Source: Cliona cf. orientalis
Lineage: Eukaryota > Porifera > Demospongiae > Clionaida > Clionaidae
Assembly (NCBI GenBank): GCA_963930775.1
Contig: OZ005692.1
Coordinates: 3,768,135-3,832,134, forward strand
DNA length: 64,000 nt
Direction: 5' to 3'
The position numbers were made by a program, and so were the translations under genes. Positions 23,350 through 33,773 of this stretch are shown here, piece by piece; the first letter of the stretch is position 1, and each line of letters begins with the position of its first letter. The notes below the pieces were generated by a model, which had not been told where the DNA came from, made no database searches, and saw nothing but the letters and a program-made list of their open reading frames with translations.

Positions 23350-24079
23350 GTAGTCTAGCGAGCTCTTCTGTCAATTTTTGGACTTGGGCTGTTAATTCCC
23401 TAACCTTCAATTCCATTAGATCTCTCGTACCACTTGCTTTGGCATTGGCTTGGGATGACATTTCGCTGTCTTGACTACCCAACTCCAACAGCAAAGACTT
23501 GGCTGGGTTTCTCCCCGCTTGGAGGTGCTGTTGAGCCACCTCAATGGACTCCAACTTGCGAGCTTCTTTGAGGGCACTATCCAGTGAAGAAGGCATGTCT
23601 CACATTAGTTGCAATAGGATCCTTGGTGAATTCAGTCCTTGAATAAACAAGTTACGAGTTAACTCTTGCAGGGGTGCATGCTCCCAGTCAGGGTATGCCT
23701 TACTGGCCAGAAGTTTTAGGTGTCCTGCTAAATCCGACAGCAGCTCATCTCGTTGCTGGACCCGGATCTGCAGTTTTAGCTGCCACTCCAACTCAGTTCC
23801 CTTTGGGGCATATCTCTGTTCAAGGCATTCTTTCACAGCCTTAACATCTGTGCTACCGGCCAATCCCATCCGATTCACGACTCTGAATGGCTCGTCCTCT
23901 AGCAGAGGTAGTAGCTCCTTCACCCATTCTGCTTCCGGGATTTTATTCTGCTGTACATACAGCTCAAAGCAAAGCCACCAGAGATTGAAGTCACTATTAA
24001 CTATGAAGCATGGGGGAGGGCAAGCACTCATTTGCACCATCGTAGGACGAGAAATAACAGCTGAATCGTCATCTGACAT
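23234..24079 (-). pseudogene. gag of the gypsy element, interrupted by an in-frame stop
   Basis: The frame opens with an ATG at 24,079 (MSDDDSAVISRP) and encodes a retrotransposon capsid-like helical region. It continues, after one in-frame TGA at 23,600-23,602, into a coiled-coil stretch (VRELTAQVQKLTEELARL) and a CCHC zinc knuckle (CWGCRQTGHIRRNC) at about 23,260. The stop lies between two halves of the same frame, so it looks like a point mutation, not a natural end. Product: nucleocapsid/capsid polyprotein that packages element RNA in the cytoplasm. Confidence 0.85.
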
Positions 24080-24101
24080 GCTATCCCACTCAGGAAACCA
24101 C

Positions 24102-24335
24102 TGTAATAACTGTCAATAGTTCTTGAGCAGATAATGTTGAATAAGGAATTGAACACAATCACTGAGTCACTAGGGTCTATTTATAGGAGGTAGCTATACA
24201 AAAATCAGGGCTACAGAGACCAGGGCTGTTAGACACAAACAATTAGTAGCTATACACAAGTCAGTTGCATGTCTCCAGATTAAGCATTACATAATTATTA
24301 TACAACGTTTGCAAAACAGTCTATTCGCTATATAT
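24102..24335 (-). repeat. 5' LTR of the gypsy element
   Basis: Direct repeat partner of 19,125-19,363. On the minus strand the sequence just inside it begins TGGTTTCCTGAGTGGGA (plus 24,084-24,100). This is in the right position for a tRNA primer-binding site starting with TGG; I cannot name the tRNA. Confidence 0.9.
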
Positions 24336-26027
24336 GTAAGTAATAGACTTAAGTTACGCAATATTACGTAATCGTCAAACTTGATTAATGTACTTGAAAA
24401 TGAAAACAGATGGCCAACTTTAAAATATTCATTCACCTGACAGTATTAGCTACAGTATATCTGTGCCAAATTTCACAATTCGATACCCTTACTAGGCAAA
24501 TATTGTTTGTTTCAGAAAAATAAATTGCTACACTAGGGATGTAATTAGGAGCCACTAAGTTCATATTGAATTAACCACTTCTGAATCAATTCAACCGTCA
24601 ATACATAGCTACTATTACTGAATACCATGGACTGCAAAGAGAAAAAAAAAACAATGAAGCCATTGTATACCACTGGTCATCTGCTAGGGAGAATTCCCTT
24701 GACTATGCAATCCATATCAGTGATCAATCCAGTCATGACCTAGTATGTCTTACGCATCAGTCTAAAACTGAATATAGACTTTCAATAGGCTTATTTATAA
24801 TATTATTGTTCTTAGAGAGAAGACACAGCGATTCATGCACATGATCAGTGTCTGCACGCACACAGTACACATGATTATTATTATCATACCTACTGCAGCT
24901 CTCACACCTATTTATTTGAAGTCTCAGCCATGCTAGTGCTTGCCAGACTCGAGGGGAGGCTCAGTTTGTCACTGTTTTCCTTACAATAATTATATAGGCA
25001 TCATTTACTTTCTTTTGGGCCCGGTGATTAACTTTTAGTATTATTATGTACCCATGCATGCCCAGGTTGTAATTGTGATCACCTAACTAGATTATAAGAG
25101 GCAGCTGCATTGCCATGTGATACCCACCACGAACACTCAACTATGCATGCTATTAACCTGCAAATCTCTGTATCCACTCATGTGGTTGAATTTTTGTCCC
25201 ATTTGGAACATGTATCAACAAGCATAAAACATTCACCATTATAGGGGAGGATCGACTTGCCATTTAGCTACTGGTGTAACAAATCATCAGGCTTTTGTAG
25301 GGACTAATTACTACTTACTAGTCTGCACATCCAAACTCTGATTCACTATCGTTTTTGAATCCCGATGCATGCATTTTGACTCTTCCATCTTTCAGAGGAA
25401 TGGGAACTATGGATACAGCCCTCTGTAATCAACTTCCTTCAGAATATCTTTCTGGGTTGAGTTCTGGCTTCTTTGAGTGCAAAGGGCACACTATGGGGCA
25501 ATGAAACTTGAGGGTGGCATTTTCCTTCAGCTTTCAAGCATGCTTTGCATGTTTTTGTAGTAGCTACTGCGTGAAACGTTAACTGAAAATAAAATGATGG
25601 TAGCTAATATTAAACACTGAAATAATCATAATCTGTCATTAATTTTTTCACCCTTCACAAAACAATAGCAAAATTCAAGCGTTTTCCAAACACTGTGTGA
25701 AATAATGTTTAGCTATATTCACTGTTTCACAAAAATTTTATATATTACAGTGTGAAAATTGACGTTAAGCCTACCAATATTCAACTACACTTCATAGGAT
25801 ACCATGTGAAAATTGAAAAAATACATATGTACAACTACATATTCTCACTCTCATCAAAAACTGAGTGTGTTATTTCAAAGAAAAGTTCACATAACAGATC
25901 TACTGGTAGTGTTTATAAGTAACTAAATAATTGCTATTATACTATACATAAGGTTAAACTTTTCAAAAATACTTAGACAGACGATAGAGAAGTGCTCATA
26001 ATAATATAGCTATACATTTGTAAGTAA
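24336..26027. other. Gene-free AT-rich stretch
   Basis: I see no exon with convincing splice sites and no RNA gene. It lies just downstream of the VLIG-like gene's stop codon, and the part nearest 26,027 must hold that gene's 3' UTR. Confidence 0.5.
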
Positions 26028-29000
26028 TCAAATTGTTGCATCTTGAAGAGCTTCTTTTACTTCTGTCCAATTCAGAGCCGTCCACTGAGGGGGAATTGTG
26101 GTTGCTTTGATTTTAAATACTTCTGAAATGTTTTCCGGGTAGGCACCCAGAAACCACTTCCAATATATTGATGCTCCAGAAGAGATATCGTCCTTAATGA
26201 TCCAGTTTGCATAAACTGTACGATAATCGCTAAAGCGGTGCCACTTCTGAACGTGTTTGTTCTTAAATTTAACACGTTTTTTTCCAATAACTTCATTGCA
26301 CGTCAAAAGTAACATTTCTTGAGTCTTTTTGACACTGTAGCCAGCAAGGCATTGTGGGCGATGCTGACTTACAGTATGATTGCCCTTGTGTTCAAAAATA
26401 CCTTCACATTGTTCACCACAAAATGGACATGTTTCTTCACATCCTTTCATACTCTTATAGAGGATAGCATGCGGTGCTTTAGGCAAACAATCCACATAAT
26501 CTCTTGTTTTGGTCTCAAATTCTTCTATTAAAGATATCTCAAATTCATGTAGTCCTCGTAAAATTTCTGTAAGAAAAGTATCTTTATTCAGTCTGTCAAA
26601 ATCACTGAAGTGACGACATGCTTGAAAATCTAGATGCAGTTTTCGTTGCAGTGCTCGATCCTTACTAACTGTGGACAACCAGTTCCTTCCATCGATGGTT
26701 GACTCCTGAATTGTAGGCATATGGTTTGTTATACTCACAATCTGTTTTTGAACAAAGTGAAGTATTTCACGTAATTTTTTAGTTGCAAGATATACAATAT
26801 TTATGGCATCTCTTCCTTCTTGAAATTTCATGCAATAATCTTTTGTGTGCCTTTCTAGACTATTCCACATAGTTCGGTCTGGGTTTATTAAGTAAACTTC
26901 ATATTGATGGAAGTCTTCTTTTTCCTTTAAGTCTTCAGCTAAATCTATCAGAATTTTAGCCTTTAGAGCTGACTTTGTTTGTAAAAATGTACATGTGCTT
27001 TTCATATCACTGACGATCACTGGACCGAGTGAAGCAATCACACTCTCTTTGATGGAGTTAGTCAGCAGTTGACAAAATGCTGAAGCAGCTGCAACGTCTT
27101 TTGCAACTCTACTGTGCAATTTTTTCAAATAAACGTAATAAAATTTTTTTTTCCCCTGGAAATATTCAACAGGATCATACTTCTTTTTAATCTCACATGC
27201 AATTTTTTCAAATTCCCTGGAGGCAAAACCACAAGCAATCAGAATCATATCCAGTTTGAATTCTTCTTTGAGGTTAATGTGTTTTCCCCATGAAAACTTT
27301 TGTCTGATGTCTGCTATTGAGGATTTCATCATTTCTATTAGTTCAGTAGCAAAAAATTGATCAAAAACTTCATCCTGTTTTGTTTTCACGTACATTACCA
27401 CTTGTTTTAGCTCTTCATTCGCTGCTTTCTCCAAAAGCTTATCGTAACGATAGTTACGTATAGGACGTCTTATGACTTTATCATGATCAGCTCTTTTTTG
27501 AAAATGTTTACTCTGCACATGGATTGACAAACTTAGCCCCCACTCATTCAAATCCTTCATTAGCTTGTGACGTAAATGTGCACTATGTTTAAACTCTGCC
27601 ATTAATGCATCTTTAAATGCATTTGATATGTTAGCTCTTTGAAAAGGTGTGCACTCAAGCTGTAACACTCTGATCCATTTTTCCCATTCTGTATTGAATT
27701 CTTCCTCAATTTGCACACTTTGCTTCTGAATCAGATTTTCAGCTAAAACAGCAATTTCGTCTATTATTTTCTTATCATGTTTACCCTTAATTTCATCAAT
27801 GCTTGAGTGAAGATGTTTGAAATCAATAGCTTGTTCATACTGCTTTATTGAGTGATCCTTTACAGCTTTTTTTAGATTGTTGAGCTTATCTCTAGTATCG
27901 TCCTTATGATGGCTTATGATGCTAAGTTCTTGAAATAAATTTTCCAGCTCTTCATTAATTTCAGAGTGAATGGTATCAGCATACTCAGTGAGATCATCCT
28001 CAAGTCTTTTCTGTAGTTTTGGTATATCTTGTGTCTCTGAATTCCTAATTTCCATCTTTGATTGCTCATTCCATTTCAGAATCTCGCGTTGAAACTTCCA
28101 AGTCCATTTGCGATACATGGCCTCAAGCTTTTTATATGCTATTGCTTCAAGTGAATTGTGGAAGCTCAAAATGAAGTTTTCATGAAGCAGAGCATCCCAC
28201 AAGTCTTCCAGTCGCCTTCTGAATGATGATAATTTATCTGATTGTTTAGACATTACTTCAAGAATGCGGGCTCTCAACACTTGAGTTTTTTCACAGTATC
28301 CTTGACTGTAGTGTGCCATTGGAAGTTCACCATTCCACAGTGGAGGAAAGTAGTGAACATCCTTTTCAGGATTAAAGGCAATAACATCACTGAAACAAGT
28401 AAATTCATCAGCAACATCTTCTGCTGCAGCTATCATTTTTGTGACAAGATCAAGTTTGTCTTTGAATAGATGTCGCCCCCATTCTCCTTTGCTCTGGGCT
28501 GATGCTGGTGAAACATTTTGGTGAACAAACTGGCAGCTTGGTTTCAGGCTGACACGCCTCATCCTTATAAATGCATATATAACTGTTTGCAATATATGCT
28601 CTATGTTAGCAGGAATTTCTCCAAAGATATTAATCAGAGTCACATTGGCAAGTCCAATAACAAATGTAGCAAGCTCATTGTCATGCTTAGGATCCATTCT
28701 CAACTCAAGAGCATGTAGACCTTCTGTGTCTATCACTAACAAATATTTACAGTCCAGTTGATCTTTCAGATCATCACAGATTGGTAGTAACTGCATAAAT
28801 GCACCTCTAGTGCACCTTCCAGCACTGACAGCAAATCTGACACCAAATGTAGCATTTAATAATGTAGATTTACCAGAACTCTGTACTCCCAGAACTGACA
28901 ACACAAGTACTTTAGGATTATGGAGCTTTTTATCAACTATTTTCAAAACGGCACTGACCCACTCCAATGGTACATGAGCAGAATCACCATCAAGAAGCTC

Positions 29001-32000
29001 TAATGGATACCCTTCAATTAAAAGTTCTGCAGCAACCCGTGGAAGGCGTTGGTAGTTAGGGTATGTTTTTTGAGCGGCTGCATACACTTGACCAGTTTCA
29101 CGTAATACATGCTCCAGTCCAAATGTTTCCTTACTCTTTGCTTCTAAGTGAAGTATCTTACACTCATCCCTCTGTTCGGTGGTTCTGCATTGTTCAATAC
29201 GTTCTTGAAACTCATTATCAAGTTGCCTGATATGCTTTCGTGAATGTTCATTGAGATAGAGCTGGATGAACTGCAAGAAGTACTTTCTCTCATTTTTTGG
29301 ATATTTTAAAAGAGATGATAAAAAATTTTCCATCAGTGGTGATAGGGATCTTAAATAGACTGCCCGACCATTTTGTAAAGAAATGATCCTTGTAGATATG
29401 TCACATTCAAGCATTTGACATCGTTCTCTTTCAAGTTTTGTCCATACTTTCCAATAAGCTTCACCTTGTAAAGGTAGCAATTTTTGTTTTACTTCTGCTG
29501 AGGAAATTCCTTTTGCTGAGGAAATTTTTTCAAAAATTGCCTGAAAGCTTGAAGCCAACCTCTTTGCTTTTTCAATACGAGCACTTTCATCAGTTTTGAG
29601 ACCTTTATCATTACATTTACTGACTGCATCAGTAATACGCTTTTCAAGACTTTCTTGCTCCTTAGTAAGATGTTTCCACTTATCACAAATTCTACTTACG
29701 ATCTTTTCTGTGGCACGTCCAGTAAGTGGCATATTTTGAATGGCAAATGATAGGTTAGGTATGACTTCCCTGAGTTTCTGCTTTTTATCCTCAGCTAACT
29801 TACAATTAGCTATTCTTAATAATACAATTTTTCCAGGAGATGCTGAAAAATGCTTAATAATTTCTATACCATCATCATCTATATCATTATCTTTCAACAG
29901 AATGAAACACATAGAAGACATCTTACTTAGCAAGGCAATTTGTGTTTTATGTTTACGGGAATCCCCATGAAGATTCAGAAAAGCTACAGAATCCGGAAAT
30001 AAGTCACTTTCTGAGTTACCAGTTGGAAGGTACCAGCATATGTCAACTAGGCCATCTCCAAGGACACGGTTTAGTTCACCTCCTTTACACTCTCGATTGA
30101 AAAAATGATTATAGCATGTACTGCTGTGATTGAGTACTGTATTCAAAGTTTTGGATTTTGATACTTCATACTTACCAAATCGTAGAAACACTATAATTGG
30201 CATTGGATATGCAATAAGGGGATATTCTTTTGAGACACCATCTGATATCCATTCTTTCACAATTGATCTCATCCCCCAAAGATTAACTGTTAGTGTGTTA
30301 TTTAATGGCTCAGGATAAATTAATGGTACGGCATACTGGCAAGTGACTAATCTTGCTATTAAATCTTGTTTGATGAAAACATTCACACTGCATAAAACAG
30401 CTAGAAGACCATCTTGAGGATGCAGAGTGAAAGATTTACTAGTACAAACAGCACCATATGTTTCATCATCACTGAATGAATCATCGGAATCTGAACATGT
30501 TACATCATCAAAATTTAGAAGTACTTCTCTACACCTGATATCATATGTCATAATCTTATGCAAAATGATCATAGGTAGAAGTTTGGGATCAGTACACTTA
30601 CTCACTTCTAATTTCTTTGATTGAATGCCAATGCAGTTTGAGGTAGTTAATCTGTTGTTAATAAGACCAAGTTCAGTAAACATCTTGTGAATTTTATCGT
30701 TTTCCATTTCTTGACGGTTTACTTCACCTTCTGGAGTGATGTGCACATGTGTTTCATCACTTAAAATTGGTAATAATTTATCACTGGTTTCCTCTGCTAT
30801 CGTTTCTTCTTGCAAAATTGAGTCAAGATCGCTTTTAAGCTTATCCCAATCATGTTCCTCAATAGTTGATAGAATAATGCGTAAAATCTTGTTTTCAAGT
30901 TTTTCTCCTATTCTCTTTTCCATGTATTGTAAGTGCTCTTTGGTCTGTTCTATCGATGTTATCCCTGTACAAAATATTTCAACACAAATTTTGAACAAGC
31001 ATGCTTGAACATGAAGAGGACTCATTGCTTTGAATTTATTGAACTCAATTGTTTGTTCCTTCAGTTGGTTGCACAAATATTTAATTTTTTCATAGGATAA
31101 CTGTTTGATTATTTTATGCTCTGATGCACTATGTGCAAATGGAAACAGTATGGTCAGTATAAACAAATCATCATATATCTGATCATTACGAAGTTGATAT
31201 CGAAAACTGTCGATAGCTTTAGCAACTCTTACTGTTGCATCTTGAGCACTCTCTTTCATTAGGATCATTCCCTCTGCCTTTTCCAAATGAACAATTAAGC
31301 TTTTAATGTCGGTGCACTCGATACATTCTTCACTAGTGGAATGCTTTGGATGTGATGTACAGTTTAGAATATGTCGAATCCTTTCCTGATGTTCCACAGA
31401 TTTCAATTGGCTAATGTCACCAACTTCAATTAATTGATGCAATGATGAACGCCACTGAAACACTTTTAAATCATTCGGCGATGACTGTGAAATGCTGTCA
31501 TACTTATCAATAACACTCATTAAAAAGTTTTGAATCACCATTTCGGACAAGTAATTATCTGTCCATACTTTGTAACTCCCGCTCTCATCTTTAAGCTTCT
31601 TTTTAACCTCTACCAGGTTTTCAAGGTGTTCATCAATTCTAGATACTTCCAGATCCTTACACCACTGACGTACATTGTCTAAAACATCACTAAGTTCATG
31701 TGACATGATCAGAAGTCCAGTTCTTCTTTGCCAAAACTTTCTCAAAACTTTAGCTAGCAAAGTAGCATTGCTGAATTGATCCATGTAATTAGATCTAATG
31801 ATCTCCCAGATTGGTGTAAATGACTTTCCACGACCAATCACTCTCCATGTTCTGTTGTTCCTTTCTAAACCTGTCTTCCATTCTGAAAGTGAACAACATT
31901 CTGGGCCTCCTCTTTGTCTGATGAACAATTCAGTTTTACAGAGTGCATTTGATTTGACTTCTTCTTTATATCTACTTCTCACATGCTCAATATTGACTTT

Positions 32001-32471
32001 TCCGGATGCACCTACCCTTTGATAAGAGGCACACATTTTACTACTAAGAACTTCGCTTTGAATTCTTTCTATGCATTGAAGTTCTTCTTGATGAAAATCT
32101 TCACTGCAACAGGTCCACCAATAGATTCCTCCAAAATTGATAGGTCCCATACATATATGGGATCCATATCTTTCAAAAAAACGATAACACTTTTCTTGTA
32201 CCTTATCACTTTCTTCTCCATAGTCTTCAATTGACGATACAATCTTGTTCAAATCATCCTCAGCATTTACAGAAAATTTCACATCTCTGAACTGGAATGT
32301 GTAAGATCTCTTAGAAATTATACAATGCTTTACTCTTGAACTATATTGCTTTTGCATATGAGTTTTGGAACCTTTTTTAGATTCAACTGATACCCATATA
32401 GAAATGACCATCTTGTCACAAGCATGCCACATGCATGCTACAAGGTTGTCAAGGTACAACAACCTTGTCAC
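26028..32471 (-). CDS. VLIG/GVIN-like very large GTPase, main body (5' end replaced by transposon)
   Basis: A single uninterrupted frame of 2,147 codons, in line with the intronless giant exons known for interferon-inducible very large GTPases. Counted from the ATG at 32,471: a MACPF-like segment at about 95-115 (YGSHICMGPINFGG), a long helical region, then a GTPase domain with P-loop GVQSSGKSTLLN at about 1,195 and the DTEGL G3 motif at about 1,247, long coiled-coil stretches, and the conserved C-terminal cysteine block (CPFCGEQC, about 2,015). The first 27 residues (MTRLLYLDNLVACMW...) are not native. They are read from the end of the transposon occupying 32,393-49,255, so that ATG is an artefact. 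The true 5' part is at 49,256-49,603. Vertebrate members are cytosolic or nuclear and induced in immunity; the role here is inferred only. Confidence 0.92.
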   Translation of the reverse strand: MTRLLYLDNLVACMWHACDKMVISIWVSVESKKGSKTHMQKQYSSRVKHCIISKRSYTFQFRDVKFSVNAEDDLNKIVSSIEDYGEESDKVQEKCYRFFERYGSHICMGPINFGGIYWWTCCSEDFHQEELQCIERIQSEVLSSKMCASYQRVGASGKVNIEHVRSRYKEEVKSNALCKTELFIRQRGGPECCSLSEWKTGLERNNRTWRVIGRGKSFTPIWEIIRSNYMDQFSNATLLAKVLRKFWQRRTGLLIMSHELSDVLDNVRQWCKDLEVSRIDEHLENLVEVKKKLKDESGSYKVWTDNYLSEMVIQNFLMSVIDKYDSISQSSPNDLKVFQWRSSLHQLIEVGDISQLKSVEHQERIRHILNCTSHPKHSTSEECIECTDIKSLIVHLEKAEGMILMKESAQDATVRVAKAIDSFRYQLRNDQIYDDLFILTILFPFAHSASEHKIIKQLSYEKIKYLCNQLKEQTIEFNKFKAMSPLHVQACLFKICVEIFCTGITSIEQTKEHLQYMEKRIGEKLENKILRIILSTIEEHDWDKLKSDLDSILQEETIAEETSDKLLPILSDETHVHITPEGEVNRQEMENDKIHKMFTELGLINNRLTTSNCIGIQSKKLEVSKCTDPKLLPMIILHKIMTYDIRCREVLLNFDDVTCSDSDDSFSDDETYGAVCTSKSFTLHPQDGLLAVLCSVNVFIKQDLIARLVTCQYAVPLIYPEPLNNTLTVNLWGMRSIVKEWISDGVSKEYPLIAYPMPIIVFLRFGKYEVSKSKTLNTVLNHSSTCYNHFFNRECKGGELNRVLGDGLVDICWYLPTGNSESDLFPDSVAFLNLHGDSRKHKTQIALLSKMSSMCFILLKDNDIDDDGIEIIKHFSASPGKIVLLRIANCKLAEDKKQKLREVIPNLSFAIQNMPLTGRATEKIVSRICDKWKHLTKEQESLEKRITDAVSKCNDKGLKTDESARIEKAKRLASSFQAIFEKISSAKGISSAEVKQKLLPLQGEAYWKVWTKLERERCQMLECDISTRIISLQNGRAVYLRSLSPLMENFLSSLLKYPKNERKYFLQFIQLYLNEHSRKHIRQLDNEFQERIEQCRTTEQRDECKILHLEAKSKETFGLEHVLRETGQVYAAAQKTYPNYQRLPRVAAELLIEGYPLELLDGDSAHVPLEWVSAVLKIVDKKLHNPKVLVLSVLGVQSSGKSTLLNATFGVRFAVSAGRCTRGAFMQLLPICDDLKDQLDCKYLLVIDTEGLHALELRMDPKHDNELATFVIGLANVTLINIFGEIPANIEHILQTVIYAFIRMRRVSLKPSCQFVHQNVSPASAQSKGEWGRHLFKDKLDLVTKMIAAAEDVADEFTCFSDVIAFNPEKDVHYFPPLWNGELPMAHYSQGYCEKTQVLRARILEVMSKQSDKLSSFRRRLEDLWDALLHENFILSFHNSLEAIAYKKLEAMYRKWTWKFQREILKWNEQSKMEIRNSETQDIPKLQKRLEDDLTEYADTIHSEINEELENLFQELSIISHHKDDTRDKLNNLKKAVKDHSIKQYEQAIDFKHLHSSIDEIKGKHDKKIIDEIAVLAENLIQKQSVQIEEEFNTEWEKWIRVLQLECTPFQRANISNAFKDALMAEFKHSAHLRHKLMKDLNEWGLSLSIHVQSKHFQKRADHDKVIRRPIRNYRYDKLLEKAANEELKQVVMYVKTKQDEVFDQFFATELIEMMKSSIADIRQKFSWGKHINLKEEFKLDMILIACGFASREFEKIACEIKKKYDPVEYFQGKKKFYYVYLKKLHSRVAKDVAAASAFCQLLTNSIKESVIASLGPVIVSDMKSTCTFLQTKSALKAKILIDLAEDLKEKEDFHQYEVYLINPDRTMWNSLERHTKDYCMKFQEGRDAINIVYLATKKLREILHFVQKQIVSITNHMPTIQESTIDGRNWLSTVSKDRALQRKLHLDFQACRHFSDFDRLNKDTFLTEILRGLHEFEISLIEEFETKTRDYVDCLPKAPHAILYKSMKGCEETCPFCGEQCEGIFEHKGNHTVSQHRPQCLAGYSVKKTQEMLLLTCNEVIGKKRVKFKNKHVQKWHRFSDYRTVYANWIIKDDISSGASIYWKWFLGAYPENISEVFKIKATTIPPQWTALNWTEVKEALQDATI

Positions 32472-32520
32472 CAGGTTACATTGTCATTGTTCAAAAAGTA
32501 CAAGCTTGTGGCAACCTTGT
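32393..32520. repeat. Left terminal and subterminal repeats of the giant transposon
   Basis: The 12-bp terminal repeat is followed by alternating-orientation motifs of the CAAGGTTGT and CAAGCTTGT type (at about 32,412, 32,441, 32,459, 32,501 and 32,511). They are likely binding sites for an element-encoded protein. On the minus strand this segment also supplies the spurious start codon of the VLIG body. Confidence 0.75.
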
Positions 32521-32563
32521 GTAGCAATAGCTAGTCCCATGTAAATTATAATAACAAACTAAA

Positions 32564-32782
32564 TACCGTATAGCCGGAAAATTTGGTGGGGAATTAAATT
32601 TGGCGGTTTGGCGGTCTATATTACAACCGCCAAATTAAAATCCGCCAAAATTTCCTACTCGCATATATACGTATGGCGATCCCGTACCGAACCGCCAAAT
32701 TTAAATCCGCCAATATTCTTCTAATAGCGATTTGGGGCTCAACTGCCAAATTTAATGCCCGCCAATATTTCCGGCTATACGG
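32564..32782. mobile_element. MITE, CCGTATAGCCGG family, copy 1
   Basis: Terminal repeats CCGTATAGCCGGAAA and TTTCCGGCTATACGG, flanked by TA. The interior has many cgccaaattt / aaatttggcg blocks in both orientations. A related copy lies at 39,239-39,435 and a partial one starts at about 44,242. Confidence 0.8.
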
Positions 32783-33216
32783 TAGATATTATAGACATCA
32801 GTGGCGGATCTGCAATTTCTAGGAGGTTCTGATACTGTTGCGTGCGAAGCGTGCGTGAATTTTAGAAGCCACGCCCATTTCGGGAAAACCACACCCATTT
32901 CAATCGTTTAGAGACAAATTCTCAACTCGACCAGTCCAATTGATCTGTTTTCGAATGAGTTTCTTTTAAAGCATTCTAGGGTAAGCCACAGCATCAGTTT
33001 TCTTAGTTCTGTAGCTAGAAAGGGCGTTCCATTTAGCCAACATCAGTATACTTCTTGGTGCTATATATAGGTGCAGCCAAAGGGGGGTTCCAGTGTGCAC
33101 TCCTGGATTCCCCTCTGGATCCATCACTGGATATATTATAATATATTTATAATTATAATATCGGTAGACAAATATGCATGCATGCAACAGTATATAATTA
33201 TTATGAACACTGGACC

Positions 33217-33773
33217 ACATCCCCAGTAGCTGCATAGTTCTGATGACGTATAATATTACGGTAAATTAAGCTCGTCAATATAGTGCATACACAGTCTACA
33301 AGCCACATCGATGCCGGCGCCTCAATCGCAGCTGAGACAGACTATCGCGACCTCGATGCTTCAATCACACGCAGGAGATCAACTTGGTAGCGCAGTACAG
33401 CTTGCTCGTGGTATATCCATGGACACTGCAGCATGCATGATGCTAGCTATATAGTTATTATTTTTTTTTCATTATAGTGAGCAAGGGTAGCTTTATTTAT
33501 CCACGGGATTACGTCAGCCAAGAAGTTCGGCCAGCGGTACTAGGCTTGTCGAAGAATTGAAGTAGCTAGCACTTGGCTTGCAATGTATTTTCTGGATATA
33601 GGCGTCAGATACTCTACATAGCTACTTACCCATTTTTAGGTATTAGAAAGGCTCCATAATCTGAGGCCCCGAATGTTCTCACGATTACCTCCGATAGATT
33701 ATACTATAGGTTTCACACATAAATATTATTAATACCTCATAATCACAGAAAAGTGAATTGCTACTGGGGATGT
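33217..33773 (+). mobile_element. MITE-like dispersed repeat, copy 3 (most complete)
   Basis: 557 bp with perfect 14-bp terminal inverted repeats ACATCCCCAGTAGC and GCTACTGGGGATGT. It shares ggctagctttatttatcc-like and ggattacgtcagccaagaag blocks with the copies at 1,037-1,609 and 15,956-16,425. It sits inside the giant transposon, so it inserted after that element existed. Confidence 0.8.

Larger units (their letters stand above)
19125..24335 (-). mobile_element. Ty3/gypsy LTR retrotransposon, decayed, minus strand
   Basis: Two direct long terminal repeats enclose gag- and pol-like sequence in the order gag, protease, reverse transcriptase, RNase H, integrase. Having integrase last is the Ty3/gypsy order. 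A GTAAG 5-mer lies immediately left of the left LTR and again at 24,336-24,340, a candidate target duplication with the right LTR end blurred by a TA slippage. No envelope-like frame follows integrase. The internal region has several stops and frame breaks, so this copy cannot encode its own proteins. Confidence 0.93.

Noticed and set aside
32391-32471. ATG at 32,471 as the genuine start of the VLIG-like gene
   Set aside because: The first 27 codons lie inside the terminal repeat of the transposon. The host frame continues instead into 49,256-49,603.
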